Source: Ruminobacter sp964520475 (GTDB lineage Bacteria > Pseudomonadota > Gammaproteobacteria > Enterobacterales > Succinivibrionaceae). From it: DNA of 64,000 bases. Within the stretch, counting starts at the first letter, position 1. Each line of letters starts with the position of its first letter. The stretch covers positions 62,001 to 126,000 of the forward strand of contig CAZFNS010000001.1 in NCBI GenBank assembly GCA_964520475.1. The letters run 5' to 3'. Below are positions 32,076-40,354 of this stretch, piece by piece. Under the pieces are notes generated by a model. The model was not told where the DNA came from, did no database searches, and saw only the letters and a list, made by a program, of their open reading frames with translations. Made by a program: the position numbers and the translations under genes.

Positions 32076-32714
32076 CTAAGCCTTGACGCTCGGCTTGACG
32101 ACCACGGTGCCGTTGATCGCGCCCGGAACCGCGCCCTTCACCAGAAGAGCGTTGCGCTCGGCGTCGACGCGCACCACCTCGAGAGCCTGAACCGTAACCC
32201 TGACGTTGCCCAGGTGGCCGCACATGCGCTTGCCCTTGAACACGCGGCCCGGGGTCTGGTTCTGACCGATGGAGCCCGGCACGCGGTGCGAGCGCGAGTT
32301 GCCGTGGGTCATGTCCTGGGTGCGGAAATTCCAGCGCTTGACGGTGCCCGCGAAGCCCTTGCCCTTGGAGGTGCCGGTGACGTCCACCTTTTTGACGCCG
32401 CTGAACAGTTCGACCTTGACTTCCGAACCGACGGCGTAGGAGGCGATGTCCGCCTCGTCGACGCGGAATTCCCACAGGCCGCGTCCCGCCGCTACCTGCG
32501 CCTTGGCAAAATGACCCGCTTCGGGCTTGTTCAGTCTGCTCTGCTTCTTCGCGCCGGTGGTGACCTGAACGGCGGTGTAGCCGTCGGTTTCCTTCGTTTT
32601 AATCTGAGTTACGCGATTTGCTTCAACTTCAATAACAGTCACAGGGACCGACCTGCCGTCCTGCTCGAAGACGCGGGTCATGCCGACCTTGCGACCGATT
32701 ACGCCAATTGACAT
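32076..32714 (-). CDS. rplC: 50S ribosomal protein L3
   Basis: Assembly-initiating protein reaching the peptidyl-transferase centre, 212 residues (E. coli 209). Starts MSIGVIGRKVGMTRVFEQDG; the central loop has GNSRSHRVPGSIGQNQTPGR with the Gln that is methylated in E. coli L3, and FKGKRMCGHLGNVRVTVQAL follows. Confidence 0.98.
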   Translation of the reverse strand: MSIGVIGRKVGMTRVFEQDGRSVPVTVIEVEANRVTQIKTKETDGYTAVQVTTGAKKQSRLNKPEAGHFAKAQVAAGRGLWEFRVDEADIASYAVGSEVKVELFSGVKKVDVTGTSKGKGFAGTVKRWNFRTQDMTHGNSRSHRVPGSIGQNQTPGRVFKGKRMCGHLGNVRVTVQALEVVRVDAERNALLVKGAVPGAINGTVVVKPSVKA

Positions 32715-32727
32715 TGTTTATCCCCTC

Positions 32728-33039
32728 TTAACCCAAGCTGATCTGAACATCGACACCGGCGGCGAGGTCCAGACGCATCAGCGCGTCGACGGTCTTGTCG
32801 GTGTGCTCGACGATATCCACAAGACGCTTGTGGGTGCGAATTTCGTACTGGTCGCGCGCGTCCTTGTTTACGTGCGGCGAGATCAGCACGGTAAAGCGCT
32901 CCTTGCGGGTGGGCAGCGGAATCGGGCCGCGCACCTGGGCGCCTGAACGCTTAGCGGTTTCTACTATTTCCGCCGTGGACTTGTCGATTAATCTGTGGTC
33001 GAAAGCCTTTAAGCGAATGCGAATTCTTTGGTTTGGCAT
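32728..33039 (-). CDS. rpsJ: 30S ribosomal protein S10 / NusE
   Basis: Head protein of the 30S subunit and antitermination factor NusE. 103 residues, as in E. coli. MPNQRIRIRLKAFDHRLIDK, GPIPLPTRKERFTVLISPHV and KDARDQYEIRTHKRLVDI are nearly unchanged. First gene of the S10 operon. Unlike many relatives, no fusA or tuf gene lies upstream; the arginine genes do. Confidence 0.98.
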   Translation of the reverse strand: MPNQRIRIRLKAFDHRLIDKSTAEIVETAKRSGAQVRGPIPLPTRKERFTVLISPHVNKDARDQYEIRTHKRLVDIVEHTDKTVDALMRLDLAAGVDVQISLG

Positions 33040-33067
33040 AATACCAGAGCTCCAAATGAAAAAAGAA

Positions 33068-33107
33068 CAAAAAAGACAAATCCGCCTTCCCGCCCTTCCC
33101 TTTGTCT
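33068..33107 (-). promoter_or_regulatory. Attenuator-like hairpin in the S10 operon leader
   Basis: In the leader between promoter and rpsJ, the minus strand carries AGACAAA (33107-33101), a 20-base G-rich loop, then TTTGTCT (33080-33074) running into a T tract. A second perfect hairpin, CCCTGT/ACAGGG around a five-base loop, lies nearer the promoter (33147-33163). The layout resembles the E. coli S10 leader, where L4 causes premature termination; the function here is inferred. Confidence 0.5.
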
Positions 33108-33200
33108 GAACAAACGGGGCAGGAGGAGACTGGTCCGAACTAAATCCCTGTATATCACAGGGGGTAATGCTGAGAGCATCGCCCGTTTAAGAGCTTTTCC

Positions 33201-33228
33201 ATTATACAGGCTTTTTCCGGCATTTCAA
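33201..33228 (-). promoter_or_regulatory. Sigma-70 promoter of the S10 operon
   Basis: Minus strand TTGAAA (33228-33223), 16-base spacer, perfect TATAAT (33206-33201). The predicted leader to the rpsJ ATG is about 155 bases. The rest of 33040-33367 holds the two leader hairpins and the terminator of the arginine genes. Confidence 0.78.
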
Positions 33229-33267
33229 TAAAAAAATGATTTTGCCGCTCATTCCCGGAAAAGCCCG

Positions 33268-33304
33268 CCCCGGCGGGGACGGAACGGCGCCGTCCCCGCC
33301 GGGG
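33268..33304 (-). terminator. Long hairpin after argH
   Basis: Perfect 15-bp GC-rich stem (33268-33282 with 33290-33304) and a seven-base loop; on the minus strand CGGGCTTTT follows. It lies about 65 bases past the argH stop and just upstream of the S10 promoter. Confidence 0.68.
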
Positions 33305-33367
33305 CCGGCGCCGCGGTACATTATCATTAATATAAGATGAGGGAGGATACGGCGGCCCCTCTCCCCG

Positions 33368-34753
33368 TTAAAGTTCTCTGGCGGCGAGACGCTCCCGCAT
33401 CAGCCGGGCGGCCTCGCGCACCCGCTCGGGCGACGCGCCGCCCGGCGCGGCGCGCTTCGCGAGCGCCGACGCCACGGAGAGAACGGGGTAGACGTCGTCC
33501 CCGATTACGGCGCTGAATTTCCTGAGTTCCGCGACGGTCAGCTCCTCGAGGGGCTTGTTCGCGCCGATGGCGTACACCACCGCCTCGCCGGCCACGCGGT
33601 GCGCCTCCCGGAACGGGATCCCCCGGGCCACCAGGTAATCGGCCAGCTCGGTGGCGTTCGAGTACCCGCCCTGCGCGGCGGCGAGGGTCCGGGCCTCGTT
33701 GACCCTGAGATCCGAAAACAGCAGGCCGGCCATGTCCAGCGAGCCGCGCCAGGTGTCGAGGGCGTCGAAAAGACCCTCCTTATCCTCCTGCATGTCCTTG
33801 TTGTAGGCCAGGGGCAGCCCTTTCAGGGTGGCGAGCATCCCCGCGAGGGAGCCGAACACCCGGCCGGCCTTGCCCCTGATGAGCTCGCAGGCGTCGGGAT
33901 TTTTCTTCTGGGGCATGAGGGACGAGCCGCTGGTCACCCGGTCCGACAGTTCGATGAAGGCGGCTTCGCCGCTGTTGTAGAAAATGAGGTCCTCGGCCAT
34001 GCGGGACAGATGCACCATGGAGATCGACGCGCAGCCGAGCAGCTCGAGGACGTGGTCCCGGTCCGCGACGCTGTCGAGGCTGTTCCGCGTCGCCCGCGCG
34101 AAGCCGAGATCCGCGGCGAGCTTTTCCCGGTCGACGGGATAGGCGGTTCCCGCGAGCGCCCCGCTGCCCAGGGGGCAGGAGTCCATCAGTTCCAGGCAGT
34201 TGCCGAGCCTCAGGTAGTCGCGGTCGAACATTTCGGCGTAGGCGAGCGCCCAGTGCCCGAGCGTCACCGGCTGCGCCCGCTGAAGATGGGTGTACCCCGG
34301 CATCACGGTGCCCGCGTGCTTCTCGGCGAATTCCGTCAGGATCCGCTCGAGCGCGGTGACGGAGCGGCGCAGCTCCCGCGCCTCTTTCCGGCACCACAGC
34401 TTGAGATCGGTAGCCACCTGGTCGTTCCGGCTTCTGCCGGTGTGCAGCTTCTTGCCGAGATCGCCGACTTTTTCGATGAGCTTCGCCTCGACGTACGAGT
34501 GCACGTCCTCGTATCCGGACGCGGCGACGGCGCCCAAGTCGCCTTCCGCCTCGGCGAGCAGCTCGCCGAGCGCCTTCAGCAGACGATCGAGCTCCTCCCC
34601 GGTGATGACGCCGGCGGACGCGATCGCCCGGGCCCAGCCGGCCGAACCCTCGATATCCTCTCTGACCATTCTGCAGTCGAACGCCAGTGAATCGTTAAAA
34701 GATTTGAACCTCTCGTCCGCCGCCTGGGTGAAGCGGCCGCCCCACAGAGCCAT
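33368..34753 (-). CDS. argH: Argininosuccinate lyase
   Basis: Splits argininosuccinate into arginine and fumarate, the last step of arginine synthesis. 461 residues (E. coli 457). MALWGGRFTQAADERFKSFN start, HTGRSRNDQVATDLKLW, PGYTHLQRAQPVTLGHW and the flexible catalytic loop signature GSSLMPQKKNPDACELIRGK with its Ser. The start at 34753 has AGGAGGACAGTT directly upstream. It is the last arg gene, but a terminator lies between it and argG, so its expression may be partly uncoupled. Confidence 0.98.
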   Translation of the reverse strand: MALWGGRFTQAADERFKSFNDSLAFDCRMVREDIEGSAGWARAIASAGVITGEELDRLLKALGELLAEAEGDLGAVAASGYEDVHSYVEAKLIEKVGDLGKKLHTGRSRNDQVATDLKLWCRKEARELRRSVTALERILTEFAEKHAGTVMPGYTHLQRAQPVTLGHWALAYAEMFDRDYLRLGNCLELMDSCPLGSGALAGTAYPVDREKLAADLGFARATRNSLDSVADRDHVLELLGCASISMVHLSRMAEDLIFYNSGEAAFIELSDRVTSGSSLMPQKKNPDACELIRGKAGRVFGSLAGMLATLKGLPLAYNKDMQEDKEGLFDALDTWRGSLDMAGLLFSDLRVNEARTLAAAQGGYSNATELADYLVARGIPFREAHRVAGEAVVYAIGANKPLEELTVAELRKFSAVIGDDVYPVLSVASALAKRAAPGGASPERVREAARLMRERLAAREL

Positions 34754-34856
34754 AACTGTCCTCCTGAAAAAATTTACGTTCCGGCGCGCCGCCGTCCCGG
34801 CCCGTCCCGGGAGCGGGGCTGCCCGCGCGGCGGCCCGCCGCGCTCTCCCGCGCGCC

Positions 34857-34886
34857 AAAAAAACCCGAAACCTCAGGCTTCGGGTT
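34857..34886 (-). terminator. Intrinsic terminator between argG and argH
   Basis: Minus strand 8-bp stem AACCCGAA/TTCGGGTT with a nine-base loop, followed by seven T. It starts 20 bases after the argG stop and about 100 bases before the argH start. Confidence 0.8.
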
Positions 34887-34906
34887 CTGGTTCCGGGCGC
34901 GGCGGG

Positions 34907-36127
<1,221 letters not shown>

Positions 36128-36135
36128 TTTTATCT

Positions 36136-37047
36136 TCACTCCTGATTTAATAAAGTACTTAAAACCGCCATATGAGCGTGCATACGATTCTCGCCCTCGT
36201 CAAAAATCAACGACCAGGGGCCGTCCATAACTTCGGACGTGATTTCATATTCCCGGTGCGCGGGCTGGCAGTGCAGCACGTGCCTGATGCCGGTTTTCTC
36301 CAGCAGTTCCCGGTTGACCTGGTAGGGCATGAAACGATCCCTGACCACGTCGAGGGGCGTGTCGTCGCCCATCGAGACCCAGGTGTCAGTGTAGGCGACG
36401 TCAAACCCTTTGATGTCGTCCGTGCTGTCCGTCACCCGCAGCGTCGCGCCCGTGCGCTTCGCGACCTCGGCGGCCGCCACGTACACCTGGACGTCCGGGC
36501 CGCTGCCCTTCGGGCACACGCAGGTCACGTCCGTGCCGAGCTTCGCGCCGGTGACCAGCAGCGAGTTGGCGACGTTGTTCCCGTCGCCGAGGTAAGCGAG
36601 CTTGACCTTGGAGAGATCCGGGTAGTGCTCGCGGATCGTCTGGAAATCGGCTATGGCCTGGCAGGGATGGTACAGGTCGCACAGGGCGTTGACCACCGGA
36701 ACCGAGCCGTACCGCACCAGCTCCTCGAGGGTGCCGTGCCGGAACACGCGGGCCACGATGCCGTTGACCCAGCGGGACATGTTGAGCGCGTAGTCCTTGA
36801 CGGATTCCCGGTGGCCGAACTCGCCGTTCTTCTGATCCAGATAGATGCTGTGCCCGCCGAGCCGGTACATGCCCGCCTCGAAAGTCACGCGGGTGCGCAG
36901 CGACGGCTTCTCGAACAGGGTCACCACCGTTTTTCCGGCGAGGTTCGCCGCGTATTTCCGCGGATCGCGCTTCATGTCCGCGGCGAGCTCCAGTATCTCC
37001 GCGAATTCGTCGGAGCTCAGTTCAAAACCTGTCAGCAAATGACGCAT
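36136..37047 (-). CDS. argF: Ornithine carbamoyltransferase
   Basis: Transfers carbamoyl phosphate to ornithine, giving citrulline. 303 residues. The carbamoyl-phosphate motif is FEKPSLRTRVTFE, then LYHPCQAIADF (Cys where E. coli has Thr), and DTWVSMGDD for ornithine. The catalytic Cys lies in LHCQPAHREYEI, with Gln where E. coli has Leu. These variants occur in the branch found in other marine and enteric gammaproteobacteria as I recall it. An acetylornithine carbamoyltransferase is less likely because argE is present and the DxWxSMG motif is intact. GGGAG lies before the ATG. Confidence 0.92.
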   Translation of the reverse strand: MRHLLTGFELSSDEFAEILELAADMKRDPRKYAANLAGKTVVTLFEKPSLRTRVTFEAGMYRLGGHSIYLDQKNGEFGHRESVKDYALNMSRWVNGIVARVFRHGTLEELVRYGSVPVVNALCDLYHPCQAIADFQTIREHYPDLSKVKLAYLGDGNNVANSLLVTGAKLGTDVTCVCPKGSGPDVQVYVAAAEVAKRTGATLRVTDSTDDIKGFDVAYTDTWVSMGDDTPLDVVRDRFMPYQVNRELLEKTGIRHVLHCQPAHREYEITSEVMDGPWSLIFDEGENRMHAHMAVLSTLLNQE

Positions 37048-37064
37048 AAATAAAACTCCCTGTG

Positions 37065-37847
37065 TTACTCCGGCAGGACCGCGGTGCCGATCCGCCCGCC
37101 GCCGATAAGTTCGCCGATTGTTTCCGGACGGCTCCAGCCGCCCACGCACAAAGGCCGGCCGAGGCTCTTCGCCGCCTTGAGCGCGGCCCTGACCTTGACC
37201 TCCATGCCTCCCGAGATCGTCCCGTCCGCGATGAGAGCGGCGGCGCGTTTTTCGTCGATTTCCCCGATCAGCCTCCCGTCGCGGTCGAGAATGCCTTCCA
37301 CGTCCGACAGCAGGGCGAGATCGGCGCCGAGGGCGACGGCGAGGGCCGCCGCGGCCTGATCCGCGTTGACGTTCATCAGCATGCCGTCGCCGGTGAAGCC
37401 GATCGAGCTGACGACCGGCACGTACCCGGCCCCGAACAGGATTTCGGGCAACTTGGGAGAGCCCGGCGCCGCGCTGCCGACGGCCCCGAGTTCCTCGTCG
37501 AGCCGGGTGATCTCGGTCATGCCCCCGTCCGACAGGCACAGGCCGACCGCCTCCGCGCCGCGGGCTTTCGCCTTGGCGAGCATCAGCTTGTTGGCGGTGC
37601 CGGCGAGCGCCCCGGTGATGTACGGGATCTGTTCGGGCGGGGTCACCCTCAGGCCTTTTTTCTTTTCCGACTTCATGCCTAGGGCCTTAAGCAGGTCGTC
37701 GACGAGGCAGCCGCCCCCGTGCACGAGGACGACGGGACGACGGCGTTCCCCGGGGCGCCCGGCGAGGGCGTCCCAGAGTCCCGCGTGCGCCGCGTCGTTT
37801 TCAAGCAGGGCGCCGCCCAGTTTAATGACGATCGGGTTGCCGGTCAT
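37065..37847 (-). CDS. argB: Acetylglutamate kinase
   Basis: Phosphorylates N-acetylglutamate. 260 residues (E. coli 258). IVIKLGGALLEN binds ATP; VVLVHGGGCLVDDLLKALGM binds acetylglutamate; VSSIGFTGDGMLMNVNADQA and LLSDVEGILDRDGRLI follow. It lacks the N-terminal helix of arginine-inhibited hexameric forms, so feedback control by arginine at this step is not expected. It ends 18 bases before argF. Confidence 0.96.
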   Translation of the reverse strand: MTGNPIVIKLGGALLENDAAHAGLWDALAGRPGERRRPVVLVHGGGCLVDDLLKALGMKSEKKKGLRVTPPEQIPYITGALAGTANKLMLAKAKARGAEAVGLCLSDGGMTEITRLDEELGAVGSAAPGSPKLPEILFGAGYVPVVSSIGFTGDGMLMNVNADQAAAALAVALGADLALLSDVEGILDRDGRLIGEIDEKRAAALIADGTISGGMEVKVRAALKAAKSLGRPLCVGGWSRPETIGELIGGGRIGTAVLPE

Positions 37848-37865
37848 GCTCGTTTCCTCCCCCTC

Positions 37866-38870
37866 CTAAAGCAGGCCTTCGTCCGGCGCGAAGCCGAAAC
37901 GGATGTTCACGCACTGGATCGCGTGCGAGGCCGCGCCTTTTTGCAGGTTGTCGAGGGCCGAGCAGATCACCAGCGTCCGGTCCTCCCTCTGGTAATGTAT
38001 GTCGCAGAAGGGCGTGAATTCCACGTCCTTGACCGCCGGCCAGCCCGCGGTCAGGCGCACGATGCGCTGCCCCGCGTACTTTTCCCGGTAGGCTTCGTCG
38101 ATCGCCGCGTCGGTCGCGCCTTCGGCGAGCCAGGCGTAGATCGTGGCCAGGATGCCCCGCTTGAAATTGCCGAGGTGCGGCTGGAAAATCACTTCCCGCC
38201 CCAGATGACGGCTGATTTCGGGACGGTGCCGGTGTCCGAACACGCCGTAGGCGTTGAGGCTCACCTCGCAGAAGCTGTTTGCGAGCGCCGCTTTCCGGCC
38301 CGATCCCGTCACGCCCGACACGGCGTTGATTACGGGGGCGCGGCCGGGGTCGAGCAGTCCCTTCTCGGCGAGGGGCTTCAGGGCGAGCAGCGACGCGGTG
38401 GGATAGCATCCCGCCACGGCAATCAGATCGGCGCCGCGGATTTTGCCGGCGTTCCATTCCGCGAGGCCGTAGACGGCCCGGCCGAGCAGATCGGCGTTCT
38501 CGTGCTCGAACCCGTAGTACTCGGGGTAAAAAGCCGGATCGTTCACGCGGTACGCGCCCGAAAGATCGAAAACGGCGCAGCCGGCGGCGACGAGTTCCGG
38601 AGCCAGGCGCATGCTCACCTCGTGAGCCGTGGCGAGACACGCGATCCCGCACTTTTTGACTTCGGCGAGATTGGCGGCGCTGAGGGGCAGGAGGGGCAGA
38701 TCCGCGTACCCGCGCAGCCGGGGATAAAGGGAGCTGAGAAGTTTCCCCGCATCGGCGCTGCCCTCGGAAACGTAAAGCCCCGCGAGGCGCAGGCGGGGGT
38801 GCCGCGCGACCAGCAGGGACAAGTCCGCGCCCGCGTACCCGCTGGCGCCAATCACAGCCACGTCAAGCAT
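37866..38870 (-). CDS. argC: N-acetyl-gamma-glutamyl-phosphate reductase
   Basis: NADPH reduction of acetylglutamyl phosphate to the semialdehyde. 334 residues, same as E. coli. Rossmann start MLDVAVIGASGYAGADLSLL; the catalytic Cys is in VAGCYPTASLLALKPL; HRHRPEISRHLG and FQPHLGNFKRGIL form the active site. The start at 38870 has GGAGG 11 bases upstream. First gene of the argCBFGH unit, divergent from argE. Confidence 0.97.
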   Translation of the reverse strand: MLDVAVIGASGYAGADLSLLVARHPRLRLAGLYVSEGSADAGKLLSSLYPRLRGYADLPLLPLSAANLAEVKKCGIACLATAHEVSMRLAPELVAAGCAVFDLSGAYRVNDPAFYPEYYGFEHENADLLGRAVYGLAEWNAGKIRGADLIAVAGCYPTASLLALKPLAEKGLLDPGRAPVINAVSGVTGSGRKAALANSFCEVSLNAYGVFGHRHRPEISRHLGREVIFQPHLGNFKRGILATIYAWLAEGATDAAIDEAYREKYAGQRIVRLTAGWPAVKDVEFTPFCDIHYQREDRTLVICSALDNLQKGAASHAIQCVNIRFGFAPDEGLL

Positions 38871-38966
38871 TCCGCAAAACACCTCCGTCCGATTTCCGCC
38901 CGGGCGGCGCGCCCGGAACACGCTTCCGGCGGGCCGGCGCGGCCCCCGGGATTTTCAATTGGTATA

Positions 38967-38995
38967 TTATTACATATTTATGCAGAATTTGTGCA
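38967..38995 (-). promoter_or_regulatory. Candidate argC promoter overlapping the palindrome
   Basis: Minus strand TGCACA (38995-38990), 17-base spacer, TAATAA (38972-38967), each matching consensus at four of six positions. The -35 lies inside the inverted repeat at 38976-39000, so a protein bound there would block the promoter. Confidence 0.4.
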
Positions 38996-39000
38996 TAAAT
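38976..39000. promoter_or_regulatory. Perfect inverted repeat in the argC-argE intergenic region, candidate ArgR operator
   Basis: ATTTATGCA (38976-38984), seven-base centre, TGCATAAAT (38992-39000): nine perfect base pairs. It is AT-rich and lies between divergent arginine genes, where ArgR operators sit in E. coli. It lacks the TGAAT-n4-ATTCA form of the classic ARG box, so assignment to ArgR is inference. Confidence 0.5.
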
Positions 39001-39107
39001 AATGACAAAAAAGGCGGAATTTTTTCTTTTTCCGCTTAAAGCGTTTCCGTAAATATGTAAAAATATCATTATACTATGCGTCGGGCAAAAATCACGCGGA
39101 ATGAAAC

Positions 39108-40250
39108 ATGGACGAAAACTTTTTTAACTTTTACGCGAAACTGGTCGCGCTGAATTCGATAAGCTCGGAAACCCCGGAGCGGGACGTTTCCAACGAGCCG
39201 GTCATAGACTTCCTCGGGGACGAGCTCTCCCGGCTGGGCTTCGCCGTCCGCAAGCTTCCGGTGAGGAACACGCGCGGCAAATTCAACCTCGTCGCCAGAC
39301 TCGGCGCGGGCGAAGGCGGGCTCGCCTTCTGCGGGCACACCGACACGGTGCCCTGCGACCCGGCCGCGTGGACTTCCGATCCGTTTGTCCTCACCGAAAG
39401 GGACGGGCGGCTCTACGGTCTGGGGGCGGCGGACATGAAGGGCTTTTTCGCGTGCGCGCGCGCCGTCGCCGGGTCGCTCGATCCCGCCGCCCTGCGCAAA
39501 CCCGTCTACGTCATAGCCACGGCCGACGAGGAAACGAACATGGGCGGCGCCGCCGTCCTCCGGGAGCAGTTCGACGGCAAACCGGATCTCATCGTCGTGG
39601 GCGAGCCCACCTCGATGACCCCCGTCGTCATGCACAAGGGGCACCTCGTGCAGGGCGTCAGGGTCAGGGGCAGGGGGGGCCACAGCTCCGACCCGGCCGC
39701 CGGCGTCAACGCGGTGAAAATCATGCACGAGGTCGTGGCGAAGCTGATCGAGCTGGAGGAGAAGCTCAAAACGGACTACCGGGAGCCGCTCTTCGCAATC
39801 CCCCACCCCACGCTCAACATCGGGCGGATCGCGGGGGGCGACGCGCCCAACCGGATCTGCGAGAGCTGCGAGCTGCTGTTCGACATCAGGCCCCTCCCGG
39901 GGCACGGCGCCGCCGAAATGGCCGGGCTGACCCGCGAAGCGCTCGACGGCCTGCCGGAGGGGATCAAAGACCGGGTCGAACTCTTCCTCCCCTACGAGCC
40001 GACCGAGCCCTTCGGCGGCAAGATCGCCCCGGGGACCGTGGCCTTCCTCGAGGAGGTTACCGGCAGGAAGGCCGCGGCGGTCAACTACGCCACCGAAGCC
40101 ACCTACTACCAGGAAATCGCCGAGACGGTCGTGCTCGGCCCGGGAAGCATCGCCGTCGCGCACCGGCCCGACGAATACCTGGACAAGGCGGAAATCCCCG
40201 GGGCGCTGGCGGCGCTGCGCAAAATCGCCGCGAAATACTGTCTGGGGTAA
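39108..40250 (+). CDS. argE: Acetylornithine deacetylase
   Basis: M20 zinc peptidase-family enzyme that frees ornithine from acetylornithine, so this organism uses the linear arginine route at this step. 380 residues (E. coli 383). Metal site residues lie in AFCGHTDTVPCD, LGAADMKGFFAC and TADEETNMGG; the Glu pair near VGEPTSM follows. The dimerisation lid is in residues 180-290 (VRVRGRGGHSSDPAAG). A hairpin GCGGAA/TTCCGC sits in its 5' region (39013-39034). Confidence 0.96.
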   Translation: MDENFFNFYAKLVALNSISSETPERDVSNEPVIDFLGDELSRLGFAVRKLPVRNTRGKFNLVARLGAGEGGLAFCGHTDTVPCDPAAWTSDPFVLTERDGRLYGLGAADMKGFFACARAVAGSLDPAALRKPVYVIATADEETNMGGAAVLREQFDGKPDLIVVGEPTSMTPVVMHKGHLVQGVRVRGRGGHSSDPAAGVNAVKIMHEVVAKLIELEEKLKTDYREPLFAIPHPTLNIGRIAGGDAPNRICESCELLFDIRPLPGHGAAEMAGLTREALDGLPEGIKDRVELFLPYEPTEPFGGKIAPGTVAFLEEVTGRKAAAVNYATEATYYQEIAETVVLGPGSIAVAHRPDEYLDKAEIPGALAALRKIAAKYCLG

Positions 40251-40304
40251 ACGGCCCTTCCGGGAACCGCCCGAAACCGTCCCGCCCGCGCCCCGCGCGG
40301 GCGC

Positions 40305-40333
40305 AAAAAAAAAGGCGCTCTCGCGAGCGCCTT
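40305..40333. terminator. Bidirectional terminator between argE and the 1893-residue amylase gene
   Basis: 9-bp stem AAGGCGCTC/GAGCGCCTT with a TCGC loop. On the minus strand nine T follow; on the plus strand only TTTCG. Confidence 0.85.
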
Positions 40334-40354
40334 TCGTGCCTTAACGGCTTGGTT

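Noticed and set aside
36136..37047. argF as an acetylornithine carbamoyltransferase because of HPCQ and HCQPAHR
   Set aside because: The ornithine motif D-x-W-x-SMG is intact, and argE in the same cluster indicates that ornithine is made before carbamoylation.
38930..39110. Classic ARG box (TGAAT-n4-ATTCA) between argC and argE
   Set aside because: No such sequence is present; only the different palindrome at 38976-39000.
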